DNA from: Chlorobiota bacterium
GTDB lineage: Bacteria; Bacteroidota; Bacteroidia; Bacteroidales; F082
Assembly (NCBI GenBank): GCA_030596395.1
Contig: JAUVKF010000010.1
Location: forward strand, 1-62,526
Direction: 5' to 3'
DNA: 62,526 nucleotides
Below the pieces are notes generated by a model. The model was given only the letters and a program-made list of their open reading frames with translations. It did no database searches and was not told the DNA's origin. A program made the position numbers and the translations under genes. Of this stretch, positions 44,709 to 54,852 are shown one piece after another (the first letter of the stretch is position 1; every line of letters begins with the position of its first letter).

Positions 44709-45620
44709 ATGTCTGAAAGAACAAACAAAAAACGTATTTGCTTTATTATCAATCCCATTTCGGGGAAAAAAAGAATCTGGGATGTTTCGAAATTAATTCA
44801 TTCCAATCTGGATGAAGACCGTTTTGATATTGAGATCAAATATACCAATGCAGCAGGTCATGCAAACCAACTAAGCAAGGAGGCTGTTGATGACAAAACA
44901 GATATTATTGTGGCTGTGGGCGGTGACGGAACCATCAACGAGGTTGCCTCAGAGATGATCAATACTGATGTTGTTTTGGGAATTATCCCACGCGGTTCAG
45001 GGAATGGCCTTGCCAGGCATCTCGGTATTCCCAGGCCTGTTCATAAGGCTCTAAAACTGATAAATACAGGCCATTTTATGCAGGTTGATACGGCAACAAT
45101 CAACGGTAAGCCATTTGTGAGTATTGCCGGTATTGGATTTGATGCGCTGGTAGCCAAGGAATTTGCTAAAAACAAGCAAAGAGGTTTTCTTACCTATTTC
45201 AACATCATCGCAAATAGGTTTATGTCGTATGAGCCTAAAAAATATCAACTCATCTTCGATGAAGGAAATACAATCGGTATTAAAGCCTTTTTTATTTCGT
45301 TTGCGAACTCAAACCAATTCGGGTACAACACCACTATTGCACCCAACGCTAAATTAAATGACGGAAAACTCGATATTTGCATTGTGAACAAGCCCGCTGT
45401 TTTTAAAATTCCCCGAATAGCAAATCTTCTACTTTTGAAACGCATTGATGAATCAGATGAGGTTCGCATCATTCAAACAACCGGATTAAGGGTAAAACGT
45501 AAAAAAAACAGGGTGGTAAATGTTGATGGTGAGCCGATAAAGCTGGACAAGAATCTGAGAGTAAAAATAAATCCTTTATCACTAAAAGTAATTATTCCGA
45601 AAAATGTCGAAAAAACATAG
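44709..45620 (+). CDS. Diacylglycerol/sphingosine-kinase-family lipid kinase
   Basis: 303 residues. The nucleotide-binding motif is GGDGTINEVAS (71-81) after FIINPISGKKRIWD, and PRGSGNGLARHLG (95-107) completes the site. The C-terminal beta sandwich (about 130-300) has VDTATINGKPFVSIAGIGFD and VVNVDGEPIKLDKNLRVKIN. It likely phosphorylates a membrane lipid alcohol at the cytoplasmic face. Sphingolipid-making Bacteroidota encode such enzymes, but the substrate cannot be told here. Its last 17 nt overlap the SUI1 gene. Confidence 0.9.
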   Translation: MSERTNKKRICFIINPISGKKRIWDVSKLIHSNLDEDRFDIEIKYTNAAGHANQLSKEAVDDKTDIIVAVGGDGTINEVASEMINTDVVLGIIPRGSGNGLARHLGIPRPVHKALKLINTGHFMQVDTATINGKPFVSIAGIGFDALVAKEFAKNKQRGFLTYFNIIANRFMSYEPKKYQLIFDEGNTIGIKAFFISFANSNQFGYNTTIAPNAKLNDGKLDICIVNKPAVFKIPRIANLLLLKRIDESDEVRIIQTTGLRVKRKKNRVVNVDGEPIKLDKNLRVKINPLSLKVIIPKNVEKT

Positions 45621-45942
45621 AAACAGTGGGATCGTTTATTCAACGAATCCCGATTTTGAATACCGTGATGAACAAGAAAATATTGCTGAGACTTTACCTC
45701 CTTCCCAACAAAAACTGACTATCCATCTTGACAAAAAGCAACGAAAAGGCAAACAGGTAACCCTGGTAACCGGTTTTGCAGGCAATGCCGATGATTTGAA
45801 AGACCTGGGCAAAATCCTGAAATCGAAATGTGGCGTTGGCGGTTCGGTGAAAGATAACGAGATCATCATTCAGGGTGATTTAAGGGAAAAAGTGAAACAG
45901 TTGTTAAGCAACATGAATTACGGATGTAAGATATCAGGATAA
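45604..45942 (+). CDS. SUI1/eIF1-family translation factor
   Basis: 112 residues. The SUI1 domain (about 38-112) has GKQVTLVTGFAGNADDLKDL, KILKSKCGVGGSVKDNEIII and a C-terminal GDLREKVKQLLSNMNYGCKI. It is a bacterial homologue of eIF1, like E. coli YciH, which influences start-codon or tRNA selection. The gene overlaps the lipid kinase by 17 nt, implying translational coupling. Confidence 0.92.
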   Translation: MSKKHRNSGIVYSTNPDFEYRDEQENIAETLPPSQQKLTIHLDKKQRKGKQVTLVTGFAGNADDLKDLGKILKSKCGVGGSVKDNEIIIQGDLREKVKQLLSNMNYGCKISG

Positions 45943-46193
45943 TTAATAATAAGCTACGACCATGAATTTAGTGGAAAATTTAAAAATGCGATAATGACGG
46001 AATGCTTAAATGCTTGAATAAAAAGTATTATCCTTATTGTAAAAACCTCAATATGCTTATACAAATCAAAGGTATAATTACGCAAAAAGATTTAAGCATT
46101 TTATCATTAATACATTCAAAGGAAGTCTGAAAAATAAATTTTACACATTAAAATAATAGAAGAGCCAATAAGTCTAACAAAAAAAATCTGAAT

Positions 46194-47594
46194 ATGAGAT
46201 CAATAATTATTACGATTATCATTTTATCAGCAGGAATCAGCAAGCCCATTTTCGCACAGGAAACTAAGGGTGCGATTACACCGGATATGATGGAGGAGAT
46301 CAGGGCAACGTTTACTGATTCGCAGCAAAATAAAGCGCTGGTCAATGCGATTACCCATAACGAATTGAAAAAGCTTGCCATCAATCGTGAAAACGATGGA
46401 AAAGTTAATCACCTGTTTTCAAACAAAGTTGAAACCAGTGCCATCACCAACCAGAAAAAGTCAGGCAGATGCTGGCTATATACGGGTTTAAACACGCTCA
46501 GGCCAATGGTTGTTGACAGCTACAAAATGAAACAGTTTGAATTTTCGCAGACTTACAATTTCTTCTGGGACCAGTTTGAAAAAGCTAACCTGTTTATGGA
46601 AGCCATGATAGCCACCGCTGATTTAGCAGTTGATGACCGAAAAATTGTATGGCTTTTCAAAAATCCCGTTGGCGATGGCGGTCAGTGGACCACGTTTGCC
46701 GATAATGTAAAAAAATATGGATTGGTTCCCTCATCTGCTATGCCCGATACCTACCAGAGTGAGAACACCAGGATGATGTCGAAACTTTTAAAAAGGAAAC
46801 TCAGGGAAAACGGGTTACGCCTTAGAGAGATGGCTAACAATAAAATGTCGATGAAGGATTTGGAGGAAGCGAAGCTGAAAATACTTAGCGAAATATACCG
46901 CATCCTGGCCTTAAGCCTGGGCGAACCGCCAACTGAATTTACCTGGCAATTTGAAGACAAAGACGGAATAATCAGTGAAGCTAAGACATTCACCCCGGTA
47001 CAATTCTACGACGAAGTGATTGGAATAAACCTGGATGATTATGTGATGTTAATGAACGATCCTTCAAAAGATTACAACAAATTATATGAAGTTGAATACG
47101 ACCGTAACCTTCAGGAAGGAAATAACTGGAAATTTATCAACCTGCCAATCGAAAAAGTGAAAGAATTCGCCAGGGCCTCTATCCTCAATAACGAAGCGAT
47201 GTATTTTTCGTGTGATGTGGGCAAACAACTCAATACAGAAACCGGAACACTCGACCTGAACAATTATGACTATAATGCATTAATGGGCGTAAACTTTGCA
47301 ATGGAGAAAAAGGAGCGTATAGTCACTTACGAAAGTGGTTCAACACATGGCATGGCACTGGTTGGGGTTAATATTTTACCCGACGACAGTGTTGATAAAT
47401 GGCTGCTGGAGAACAGCTGGGGAAAAGAAAAAGGACATAACGGATTTTTAACCATGACAGATGAATGGTTTGATGAATACATGTTCAGGTTGATCGTGAA
47501 CAAACAATACATTGATAAAAAAACCCTTAAAATATTGAACAAAAAAGCCATTATGCTACCTCCGTGGGATCCTGTGTTTGCACCCGAGGAGTAA
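46194..47594 (+). CDS. pepC: Exported C1B peptidase (bleomycin hydrolase/PepC family)
   Basis: 466 residues. Catalytic residues are Gln87 and Cys93 (TNQKKSGRCWLYTGLN), His385 (GSTHGMALVGVN) and Asn407 (LLENSWGKEKGHNGF). The length matches PepC, a hexameric aminopeptidase. Unlike the cytoplasmic enzyme of lactic bacteria, this one begins with a signal peptide (MRSIIITIIILSAGISKPIFAQ), so it should work in the periplasm on imported peptides. It is monocistronic. Confidence 0.94.
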   Translation: MRSIIITIIILSAGISKPIFAQETKGAITPDMMEEIRATFTDSQQNKALVNAITHNELKKLAINRENDGKVNHLFSNKVETSAITNQKKSGRCWLYTGLNTLRPMVVDSYKMKQFEFSQTYNFFWDQFEKANLFMEAMIATADLAVDDRKIVWLFKNPVGDGGQWTTFADNVKKYGLVPSSAMPDTYQSENTRMMSKLLKRKLRENGLRLREMANNKMSMKDLEEAKLKILSEIYRILALSLGEPPTEFTWQFEDKDGIISEAKTFTPVQFYDEVIGINLDDYVMLMNDPSKDYNKLYEVEYDRNLQEGNNWKFINLPIEKVKEFARASILNNEAMYFSCDVGKQLNTETGTLDLNNYDYNALMGVNFAMEKKERIVTYESGSTHGMALVGVNILPDDSVDKWLLENSWGKEKGHNGFLTMTDEWFDEYMFRLIVNKQYIDKKTLKILNKKAIMLPPWDPVFAPEE

Positions 47595-47599
47595 AGCAG

Positions 47600-47755
47600 G
47601 ATAACGGTTAATGGTTATTGGTTAATGGTTAATAGTGATTAGTGATTGATGATTAGAGATAGAAGGTTGTCAACTGAGAATATGAGGACTGCCCACTGCC
47701 TGCCCGACCGTAGCGGAGCGAAGGCGGGGAGACTGTTGCCTGCCCGACCGTAGCG
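47600..47755. repeat. Repeat-rich intergenic DNA
   Basis: Part one (about 47600-47665) is a degenerate tract of GGTTAATGGTTA and AGTGATTAGTGATTG. Part two holds the direct repeat TGCCTGCCCGACCGTAGCG at 47697-47715 and 47737-47755, each followed by a stem-forming GAAGGCG(GG). The rest up to the next gene at 47911 shows no gene. Confidence 0.6.
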
Positions 47756-47910
47756 CAGTGGAGGCGAAGGAAATCAAAGGATCAAACCCATGAAAGTTCG
47801 CCGTAGGCGATTGATTATTGTAAGTAAAACACCTAATATCAAAAATACCTTGTAGAGGTTTTATCGTTTTAAAGCAATGATAAGGGTGGTGGAAAAGGCA
47901 AAATGGAGGA

Positions 47911-48519
47911 TTGATAAAACAAAAACAACAATTGGAAAAATTTTCTGCAGAATACTGGAATAGGCAATATCTCGAAAGCAAAACGGGATGGGATATAGGT
48001 TATATATCAACACCGATAAAAGAGTTCATCGACCAGCTAACTGATAAATCAATCAAAATACTTGTTCCCGGTGCTGGAAATGCTTACGAAGTGGAGTACT
48101 TATATAAACTTGGCTTTACCAATACTTACTTTCTCGATTTTTCGGAACATAGCATCCAAAATTTTCTTAACCGCTGCCCTGATTTTCCGACGGAACAAAT
48201 TATTAGTGAAGATTTTTTCGATCATCATGGCAGCTACGACCTGATCATTGAACAAGCTTTCTTCAGTTCAATTCCTCCTCACATGCGAAACCGGTTTGCC
48301 GCACATATCAGTAAACTGTTAAATACTGACGGTAAATTTGTTGGACTCATATTTAATCATCATTTCCGGTTCGAAGGCCCTCCATTTGGTGGCACAGCCG
48401 AAGAGTATAATGTACTGTTCAGTAAATATTTTGCAATTGAAATTATGGAAACCGCCTATAACTCCATTAAGCCAAGGCTAGGCAGGGAATTTTTTATCCT
48501 GTTGCGAAAACTTAATTGA
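47911..48519 (+). CDS. TPMT-family SAM-dependent methyltransferase
   Basis: 202 residues. Motif I is KILVPGAGNAYEVEYLYKLG, the acidic loop lies in YFLDFSEHSIQNFL, and IIEQAFFSSIPPHMR and GLIFNHHFRFEGPPFGGTAE are the later conserved parts of thiopurine-methyltransferase-like enzymes. The start appears to be TTG 47911: no ATG or GTG exists between it and the in-frame stop at 47881-47883, and the product then begins like relatives (KFSAEYWNRQYLESKTGWDI). The GGAGG only one base upstream is too close to act as a ribosome site. It probably methylates sulfur or halide-type small molecules. Confidence 0.85.
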   Translation: MIKQKQQLEKFSAEYWNRQYLESKTGWDIGYISTPIKEFIDQLTDKSIKILVPGAGNAYEVEYLYKLGFTNTYFLDFSEHSIQNFLNRCPDFPTEQIISEDFFDHHGSYDLIIEQAFFSSIPPHMRNRFAAHISKLLNTDGKFVGLIFNHHFRFEGPPFGGTAEEYNVLFSKYFAIEIMETAYNSIKPRLGREFFILLRKLN

Positions 48520-48578
48520 TAATTGAGAAAATGTTCCTATTTTAGCTTGCAATCCATAAACTGTATATTGATAAACAT

Positions 48579-49283
48579 ATGAGTAATAGAATTATTGAAA
48601 CTATCGGCGTTCTGACAAAGAAAGAACGCCTGGCATCTGTTGCCAGTGAAACCAATTGTAATAAATTTGTTATTGAATCCATTAAACCTTTTCCAGGATA
48701 TCACGGTTTAACTGTTCCTGATAGCCTGGAGCCTGAATCGCTTTTTGTATTGACAAAACTGATGTACAACGATGAGCGGATCATCCGAAGCATTCAGGCT
48801 GTAAAAAAGATTACTGACCTCAATTTCGATACAGCACCCGGAACCATTTCACTTCACAACGAGAATTATAATTTTATTCGGTTTAAGAATTTATCATATA
48901 TGCAAATGGGAAAAATACTTGGTTATTTCGAGGATGCAGGCATTGAATTTCGCCGGGCTAAAAAAGTAGCACCCCATGAGACACTCATTAAAGTCAGGAA
49001 GTTTTTCAGGATGAAAGAAACGACCAAAGGTGTATTCCAGGACATTCTAGACAAGAACCAGTATTATGTCCAGATTCCTTTAATGCTTAGGTGGAACACT
49101 TTTGAGCGGATTACCATGGACATTAAATACAATATGGAAGACAAGAATTTTGATGCCGCGCAAACGAGTATTTACGGAGAGGAAGGCCTGATGGATTTTG
49201 TAAGGATATTCGATAAAGATTGTTGCCAGGGCAAACTCCTTCATATTAAAGAAAAATACGAAGACGCGATTTCAAAATTATAA
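48579..49283 (+). CDS. Conserved hypothetical protein
   Basis: 234 residues without signal peptide or membrane segment. It is mixed alpha/beta and Lys/Glu-rich, with recognisable stretches GTISLHNENYNFIRFKNLSY and YYVQIPLMLRWNTFERITMD. Two adjacent Cys (DCCQG) occur near the C-terminus. I do not recognise the family. It sits 60 nt after the methyltransferase and 57 nt before the MscS gene, all on the plus strand. Confidence 0.7.
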   Translation: MSNRIIETIGVLTKKERLASVASETNCNKFVIESIKPFPGYHGLTVPDSLEPESLFVLTKLMYNDERIIRSIQAVKKITDLNFDTAPGTISLHNENYNFIRFKNLSYMQMGKILGYFEDAGIEFRRAKKVAPHETLIKVRKFFRMKETTKGVFQDILDKNQYYVQIPLMLRWNTFERITMDIKYNMEDKNFDAAQTSIYGEEGLMDFVRIFDKDCCQGKLLHIKEKYEDAISKL

Positions 49284-49340
49284 AATGGCATAATCATCAC
49301 GAACTAGTTCTTTTCATATTTTCAAAAATAACCAATTCTT

Positions 49341-50612
49341 ATGGGTGAATACATCAGATATGGCACAAATAGGTTTATAGAGGTCCTAACTAACTCAGGC
49401 CTGTCCGATTCAGCCGCAAAATGGATAGGCGAATTTTTCATGCTAATATTATTGATTATTGTATCATACCTGGGGTATGTTATTGCATGGCGTTTGATGC
49501 GGAAAATATTTATTCCGCTCATAAAAAGATCAAAAAACCAGTTTGACGACCTTTTACTTAAACATAAGTTTTTCAGGAAGTTATCCTATCTGGTGCCTGC
49601 CTTAATCATGTATTATTTTATCGATGATACAATCACCATCCCCGTTTTTACTTCTTTTATTAAAACTATTCTTGAAGTCTTTTTCATATTTAATGCTATC
49701 CTGATAATCAACAGCATTCTCTCAACTATTAACGACTTCTACGATCGTTACGAGTTTTCGAAAGACCATCCGTTAAAAGGGGTATTCCAGGTGCTTGAAA
49801 TTATCCTCTACATTTTTGGAGGGCTGGTAGTGATTGGCATGCTCATCGACCGCGATATCAGCTCACTGATCTTTAGCCTGGGTGCTGTTTCTGCTATTCT
49901 GCTTCTTATTTTCAAAGATCCAATCCTTGGCCTGGTTGGCGGATTTCAATTGAGCTTTAACAAAATGCTTTCAATTGGCGACTGGATATCAATGCCCAAA
50001 TTCGGGGCAGATGGTATAGTGCTTGAAATAAATTTAACCACTGTAAAGGTTCAGAACTGGGACAAAACCATTTCTACAATTCCAACCTATAATTTGATCT
50101 CCGATTCATTCCAAAACTGGCGCGGCATGGAAGAATCGGGCGGTAGAAGGGTCAAGCGCTCAATCAATATCGACATGGACAGCATTTGTTTTTGCAGCGA
50201 CGAATTGCTGGAAAAACTCAGTAAAATAAGTGTACTAAAGCATTACCTGAACGAAAAGAAAGATGAATTGGAGAAGTACAACCATGAATTCAATACTGAC
50301 CCATCCTCTCTGGTTAATGGCAGGCGACAAACCAATATCGGTGTATTCAGAGCTTACCTTGAATCATACTTAAAAAACCGCAAAGACATTCACAAGAATA
50401 TGACGTTTCTTGTAAGGCAATTGCAACCTCATGAGAAAGGTTTACCGATTGAAATTTATGTTTTTACGAAGACTATCGAATGGGCTAAATATGAAAGTAT
50501 CCAGTCTGATATTTTTGACCACATTATTGCTGCAATACCTGAATTTGGTTTGAAGGTTTATCAGTTTCCGAAAAGCAGTGATATAACAACCCTGTTGGAA
50601 AATGCGAATTAA
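49341..50612 (+). CDS. MscS-family mechanosensitive channel, YbdG-like
   Basis: 423 residues. Five membrane helices: four peripheral (from about residue 28) and the pore helix LGAVSAILLLIFKDPILGLV (about 187-206), which keeps the MscS Gly/Ala pattern. The beta domain begins GDWISMPKFGADGIVLEIN, followed by TTVKVQNWDKTISTIPTYNL and ISDSFQNWRGMEESGGRRVK, the YbdG-subfamily signature. It opens on membrane tension and releases solutes. Its end overlaps the convergent idi gene by 4 nt. Confidence 0.93.
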   Translation: MGEYIRYGTNRFIEVLTNSGLSDSAAKWIGEFFMLILLIIVSYLGYVIAWRLMRKIFIPLIKRSKNQFDDLLLKHKFFRKLSYLVPALIMYYFIDDTITIPVFTSFIKTILEVFFIFNAILIINSILSTINDFYDRYEFSKDHPLKGVFQVLEIILYIFGGLVVIGMLIDRDISSLIFSLGAVSAILLLIFKDPILGLVGGFQLSFNKMLSIGDWISMPKFGADGIVLEINLTTVKVQNWDKTISTIPTYNLISDSFQNWRGMEESGGRRVKRSINIDMDSICFCSDELLEKLSKISVLKHYLNEKKDELEKYNHEFNTDPSSLVNGRRQTNIGVFRAYLESYLKNRKDIHKNMTFLVRQLQPHEKGLPIEIYVFTKTIEWAKYESIQSDIFDHIIAAIPEFGLKVYQFPKSSDITTLLENAN

Positions 50613-51130
50613 GCTTTTTTGAAGTGCTTTTTCACTTCTTCAAGGGCGATTTTAAACCAGACTGTATAATCGTGAGGATTTGTTTCAATATCCTTTATTA
50701 ACCAGTCAAAATCAACATATTTCCAATCGCCAACCTCATCAGGGTTCGGTGTTGGTTTGGTATCGCTGTTACCGATAAATACATGGTCGTATTCATGTTC
50801 GATAAGGCCTTCCCCAACATTGGCCTTGTAAACAAATGAGAAAGCCTCATCAATATCGCAATCAAATCCCATTTCTTCAACCAATCTCCGGTGAGCGGCG
50901 TCACGTGGTTTCTCATTGGTTCGCGGGTGGCTGCAGGCTGTGTTTGACCATAATCCTGCCGAGTGGTACTTTTCATCGGCTCTCTTCTGTAAAAGCATTT
51001 CACCGGCATTATTAAAAACGAAAACAGATATTGCCCTGTGCATCACACCTTTTTCGTGGGCTTCCATTTTTTCCATGGCGCCCAGCGACTGGTCATTATT
51101 GTTTACAAGTATGACGTATTCGACCTCCAT
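50609..51130 (-). CDS. idi: Isopentenyl-diphosphate delta-isomerase, type 1
   Basis: 173 residues; interconverts isopentenyl and dimethylallyl diphosphate. It has a Nudix-like fold with active Cys66 (LWSNTACSHPRTNE) and Glu113 (IEHEYDHVFIG), plus metal-site His residues in MEAHEKGVMHRAI. The Nudix helix is PRDAAHRRLVEEMGFDCDI. It is complete, with a TAnnTTTG box 34 nt upstream. Confidence 0.95.
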   Translation of the reverse strand: MEVEYVILVNNNDQSLGAMEKMEAHEKGVMHRAISVFVFNNAGEMLLQKRADEKYHSAGLWSNTACSHPRTNEKPRDAAHRRLVEEMGFDCDIDEAFSFVYKANVGEGLIEHEYDHVFIGNSDTKPTPNPDEVGDWKYVDFDWLIKDIETNPHDYTVWFKIALEEVKKHFKKA

Positions 51131-51164
51131 TTAAAGCAATTTTATATGTTTAAAACGATTGCAG

Positions 51165-51172
51165 CAAATATA
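51165..51172 (-). promoter_or_regulatory. Candidate -7 box of idi
   Basis: TATATTTG on the minus strand fits TAnnTTTG, 34 nt before ATG 51130. Confidence 0.4.
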
Positions 51173-51279
51173 TAAAATCTATATATGTAATCTATAAAAA
51201 GTCTAAATAAGAATTGATATCTGATAAAATCCAATAAAAGGAACCTAAATGGTTTACAAGAGTGGGATTAGTTGTTGAC

Positions 51280-52524
51280 TTATATAATCTCACCATTTAA
51301 AATTACGGTATCAACCTTGTTCGAACCGTAGTAGTACGGCATGAATTCGTAGGTTGGGATATCATTTGTGATGAAAACATTCGCCTTTTTTCCGACTGCA
51401 ATACTTCCCAACTCATGGCTCAACCCCATTGCATAAGCGGTATTAAGGGTTGTTGCATTGATGGCCTCTTCGGGAAGCATTTTATACAATATGGAGGCCA
51501 TCGATAAAATAAGCTGCATATTGCCCGAAGGAGAAGACCCTGGATTAAAATCGCTGGCAAGTGCAATGGGAAGGCCGGCATCAATCATTTTCCGGGCAGG
51601 CGCATAGATCATTCCCAAAAAGAACGCAGCACCAGGCAATATCGTAGGCATGGTTTCGGAACCAAGCAAGGCTTCAATTTCCTCATCTCCGGTGTATTCC
51701 AGATGATCTACTGACAGTGCATTGTATTTTACACCCACTTGGATACCTCTTGAAAAATCAAGTTCATTGGCGTGGATCTTTCCCCGCAAGCCATATTTCT
51801 CACCGGCTTCGAGTATGCGTTCCGTATCTTCTACCGTAAAAAATCCTTTATCACAAAACACATCGATAAAATCTGCCAGGCCTTCATCAGCAAGCTGTGG
51901 CAGCATTTCGTTGATCACCAGGTCGACATACTTATGCTGGCTGTTACGGTATTCCATCGGAATGGAATGTGCTCCCAAAAAAGTTGATTTTATGGTAAGT
52001 GGCGATCTTTCTTTCAGCTTTTTAATAACCCGGAGCATTTTCAATTCTGATTCAGTTGTAAGCCCGTATCCGCTTTTGATTTCAACAGCACCGGTTCCAT
52101 ACCCGATTATCTCGTTTAACCGTTTTAATGCCGATTCTAACAGCTCGTCTTCACTGATCTCCTGCATTTTCTTTGCTGAATTCAGGATGCCTCCTCCCCT
52201 TTCAGCAATTTCCTCATACGACAAGCCCCTTATCTTATCAATATATTCAATCTCGCGCGATGCGGGATAAACGAGGTGCGTATGCGAATCAACAAATGAA
52301 GGAAAAACAAATCTTCCTGTAGCATCAATTACCTTATCGTATTCATCAATCGTTGAAATATTCAAATCCTTCATTAAACCAAACCCGGCAATGCGATCAT
52401 CTTCAATCAATAACCAGGCATCTTTAATGGTATCGATTTTCGCCATTTCGCTGCCTGCAACCCATTTTTTCGGATCGTCCTCAACCTGGACCAGTTCTTT
52501 TATATTATTTATCAATATCAACAT
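51280..52524 (-). CDS. hutI: Imidazolonepropionase
   Basis: 414 residues, amidohydrolase fold. Metal and active-site motifs are FVDSHTHLVYPASREIEY, KIHANELDFSRGIQ, LSVDHLEYTGDEEI and ALASDFNPGSSPSGNMQL, the last one diagnostic for HutI. It hydrolyses 4-imidazolone-5-propionate to formiminoglutamate in histidine breakdown. Other hut genes are not beside it. It is divergent from the C10 protease gene. Confidence 0.95.
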   Translation of the reverse strand: MLILINNIKELVQVEDDPKKWVAGSEMAKIDTIKDAWLLIEDDRIAGFGLMKDLNISTIDEYDKVIDATGRFVFPSFVDSHTHLVYPASREIEYIDKIRGLSYEEIAERGGGILNSAKKMQEISEDELLESALKRLNEIIGYGTGAVEIKSGYGLTTESELKMLRVIKKLKERSPLTIKSTFLGAHSIPMEYRNSQHKYVDLVINEMLPQLADEGLADFIDVFCDKGFFTVEDTERILEAGEKYGLRGKIHANELDFSRGIQVGVKYNALSVDHLEYTGDEEIEALLGSETMPTILPGAAFFLGMIYAPARKMIDAGLPIALASDFNPGSSPSGNMQLILSMASILYKMLPEEAINATTLNTAYAMGLSHELGSIAVGKKANVFITNDIPTYEFMPYYYGSNKVDTVILNGEII

Positions 52525-52665
52525 TTTGAAAAGATTTATTGAATTTGGTTTATCATTTTATTTCTTAGTCAGGTACAAATATAATAAGTCCGTTTCTCAT
52601 AATTTGAAATCACTAAAAATTTTGGCAACTCTAATCTCACTTTAGTGCATTATTTACCAAAACAT

Positions 52666-52673
52666 TACATTTG
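52666..52673 (+). promoter_or_regulatory. Candidate -7 box of the second C10 protease
   Basis: TACATTTG fits TAnnTTTG, 37 nt before ATG 52711. Confidence 0.45.
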
Positions 52674-52710
52674 CACTTTTTTGATCAGGCATTTAATATA
52701 AAATTACCTT

Positions 52711-54798
52711 ATGCGTTTCAAATTTCTACTTTTAAACATTTTCCTTTTCGCCTTTGTTTCAGGCGTTTTCGCGAAAAAGATCAATAGCAATACTGCCGAA
52801 AAAGTAGCAGTAAATTTCTTTTATGAAAAATTCGTCCGGTTCAATCATCCAATTGATTACACTGACCTTAATGTCTCAGAAATTAAATTGGTAGACAACA
52901 CCTATTGGATCGTTAATTTTACCGATGGCTGGGTATTGGTTTCAGCCGATGATATAATGACACCGGTTATTGGTTATAATTTTGAAGGCAATTTTCCTGC
53001 TAAAGAAAAACAGGAGAATAACCTGAAAAGCTGGATGCAATATTTTACCGACCAGGTTAATTATATTGAAGAAAACCAGATAACGCAAAGCGAAGGCATT
53101 GAAGCAGAGTGGAATAAATACAGCACTACTCTTTCGGAATTAACAATAAGAAGCGGAGAGAGAGGATCGGTTGATCCGCTGTTAAGCTGTAAATGGAACC
53201 AGGACAGTCCTTATAACGTTTTATGTCCGGAAGATGATAACGGGCCCGGCGACCATGTTTATGTAGGTTGTGTTGCAACTGCAATGGTACAGATCATGTA
53301 TTACTGGAGATACCCTAATAGTGGTACTGGCTCTCATTCCTATTATTGGGATCCTTATGGTACTATAACCGCTAATTTTGGCGATGCCACTTACGAATGG
53401 GATGCCATGCAGGATAAAATTGTTCATTCAAACCCTTGGGAAATTGCTGAAATTGGATTTCATGCAGCAGTCTCGATAGATATGATGTTTAGCCCTAATG
53501 GTTCTGGCGCATTCAGTTGGGATGTGCCTTATGCGCTCAAGAATTATTTCAACTATGCAAACAATGTTCAGTATGTTGAAAAATCAAACTATAATTTCAG
53601 TACCTGGGAAACAATGATCCAGACAGAACTTGATGATGGGCACCCACTTTATTATTCGGGTTTTAGCAATGAGGGAGGACATGCATTTGTTTTTGATGGC
53701 TACCAGGGAAGTAATTTTTATCACATCAATCTCGGGTGGGGCGGTTCCAGTAATGGATATTATACCTTACAGGATGTTGCAGGGTTTAGCAGCGGACAGG
53801 CAATGGTAAGGTACATAATTCCTGACGACCCTAACTATCCTTACTTTGCAGATGGCGAATACACATTAACACATTTCTCAGGATCATTTACTGATGGCAG
53901 TGGTCCTGTTGAAGATTATCCTTCAGGCACGAGTGCTTCATGGCTGATTGATCCACAAAATGAAATTGATTCTGTAAGTAAAATTATTCTTGAATTCAAG
54001 GAGTTCAAAACATCTTCTTCTGATATAGTGAAGGTTTATGGAGGTAATTCAACTGATGATGAATTGCTTGGTGAATTTTCCGGGTCAGATCTACCAGAAG
54101 TGATTTCATTTGACGGTAACCAGATGTTAGTCACTTTTAATTCGACTGGCTCAAATGAGGGATTCAGGGCAGAGTACTACACAAGTTTACCCACCTGGTG
54201 CGAAGGAGAAATATTAACTGAACCTTCTGGTAGTTTTTCTGATGGCAGCGGAAGCTTTTATTATAACAACGGAACAACCTGTGTTTATATCATCCAGAAT
54301 CCTGAGGCCGTAAAAATAACCCTCGAATTTACTGAGTTTGATACAGAAGAAGGTAAGGATAAGATCCAGGTTTATAATGAGTACAACCAGTTATTGGCAG
54401 AATTTTCAGGTGATGATATACCCCCTGTGATTACAGAAGAAACCGGTACAATGATCGTGGTGTGGGTTACGAATTCCTCAGTAAGGGGCCCGGGTTGGAG
54501 TGCTGAATATATGATTGATGGTGTGGGGATAAATGAAAACGATCCACAAATCAGTTTATTGATATTTCCTAATCCAACCAACAATCTAATTAACTTGGAA
54601 ATGAAAATTGACAAAACTACAGATCTTAAGATCAGACTAACAAACATGAGCGGACAAACCATTTTCAGTGAAGCAAAAGATAATTTTACTGGATCGTACA
54701 AAAACAATATTGAACTGAGTAATCATTCAAAAGGGATTTACTTATTAAGTGTTATAACCGATAATGGAAAATACGACCGAAAAGTTATATTGAAATAA
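52711..54798 (+). CDS. Secreted C10 (streptopain-like) cysteine protease with two CUB domains and T9SS tail
   Basis: 695 residues with signal peptide MRFKFLLLNIFLFAFVSGVF. A Spi-type propeptide spans about 25-120. The peptidase core carries Cys187 (YVGCVATAMVQIMYYW) and His324 (NEGGHAFVFDGYQGSNFYHI), followed by LGWGG. Two CUB-like domains (about 385-505 and 508-620) each begin with a GSFTDGSG or GSFSDGSG turn. The C-terminus is a type A T9SS tail (IFPNPTNNLINLEM ... HSKGIYLLSVITDNGKYDRK). It resembles the protease at 1646-4111 domain for domain but has one CUB fewer. Confidence 0.93.
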   Translation: MRFKFLLLNIFLFAFVSGVFAKKINSNTAEKVAVNFFYEKFVRFNHPIDYTDLNVSEIKLVDNTYWIVNFTDGWVLVSADDIMTPVIGYNFEGNFPAKEKQENNLKSWMQYFTDQVNYIEENQITQSEGIEAEWNKYSTTLSELTIRSGERGSVDPLLSCKWNQDSPYNVLCPEDDNGPGDHVYVGCVATAMVQIMYYWRYPNSGTGSHSYYWDPYGTITANFGDATYEWDAMQDKIVHSNPWEIAEIGFHAAVSIDMMFSPNGSGAFSWDVPYALKNYFNYANNVQYVEKSNYNFSTWETMIQTELDDGHPLYYSGFSNEGGHAFVFDGYQGSNFYHINLGWGGSSNGYYTLQDVAGFSSGQAMVRYIIPDDPNYPYFADGEYTLTHFSGSFTDGSGPVEDYPSGTSASWLIDPQNEIDSVSKIILEFKEFKTSSSDIVKVYGGNSTDDELLGEFSGSDLPEVISFDGNQMLVTFNSTGSNEGFRAEYYTSLPTWCEGEILTEPSGSFSDGSGSFYYNNGTTCVYIIQNPEAVKITLEFTEFDTEEGKDKIQVYNEYNQLLAEFSGDDIPPVITEETGTMIVVWVTNSSVRGPGWSAEYMIDGVGINENDPQISLLIFPNPTNNLINLEMKIDKTTDLKIRLTNMSGQTIFSEAKDNFTGSYKNNIELSNHSKGIYLLSVITDNGKYDRKVILK

Positions 54799-54816
54799 TT
54801 ATTATTGAGCGTATTA

Positions 54817-54852
54817 TTAAAAGACATCGATTTTTGCCGATGTCTTTTTTTT
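54817..54852. terminator. Bidirectional terminator overlapping a coding 3' end
   Basis: AAGACATCG (54821-54829) pairs with CGATGTCTT (54838-54846), with A-runs and T-runs outside. It closes the protease gene on the plus strand and also encodes the last residues (KKTSAKIDVF) of the minus-strand zinc-ribbon gene. Confidence 0.8.
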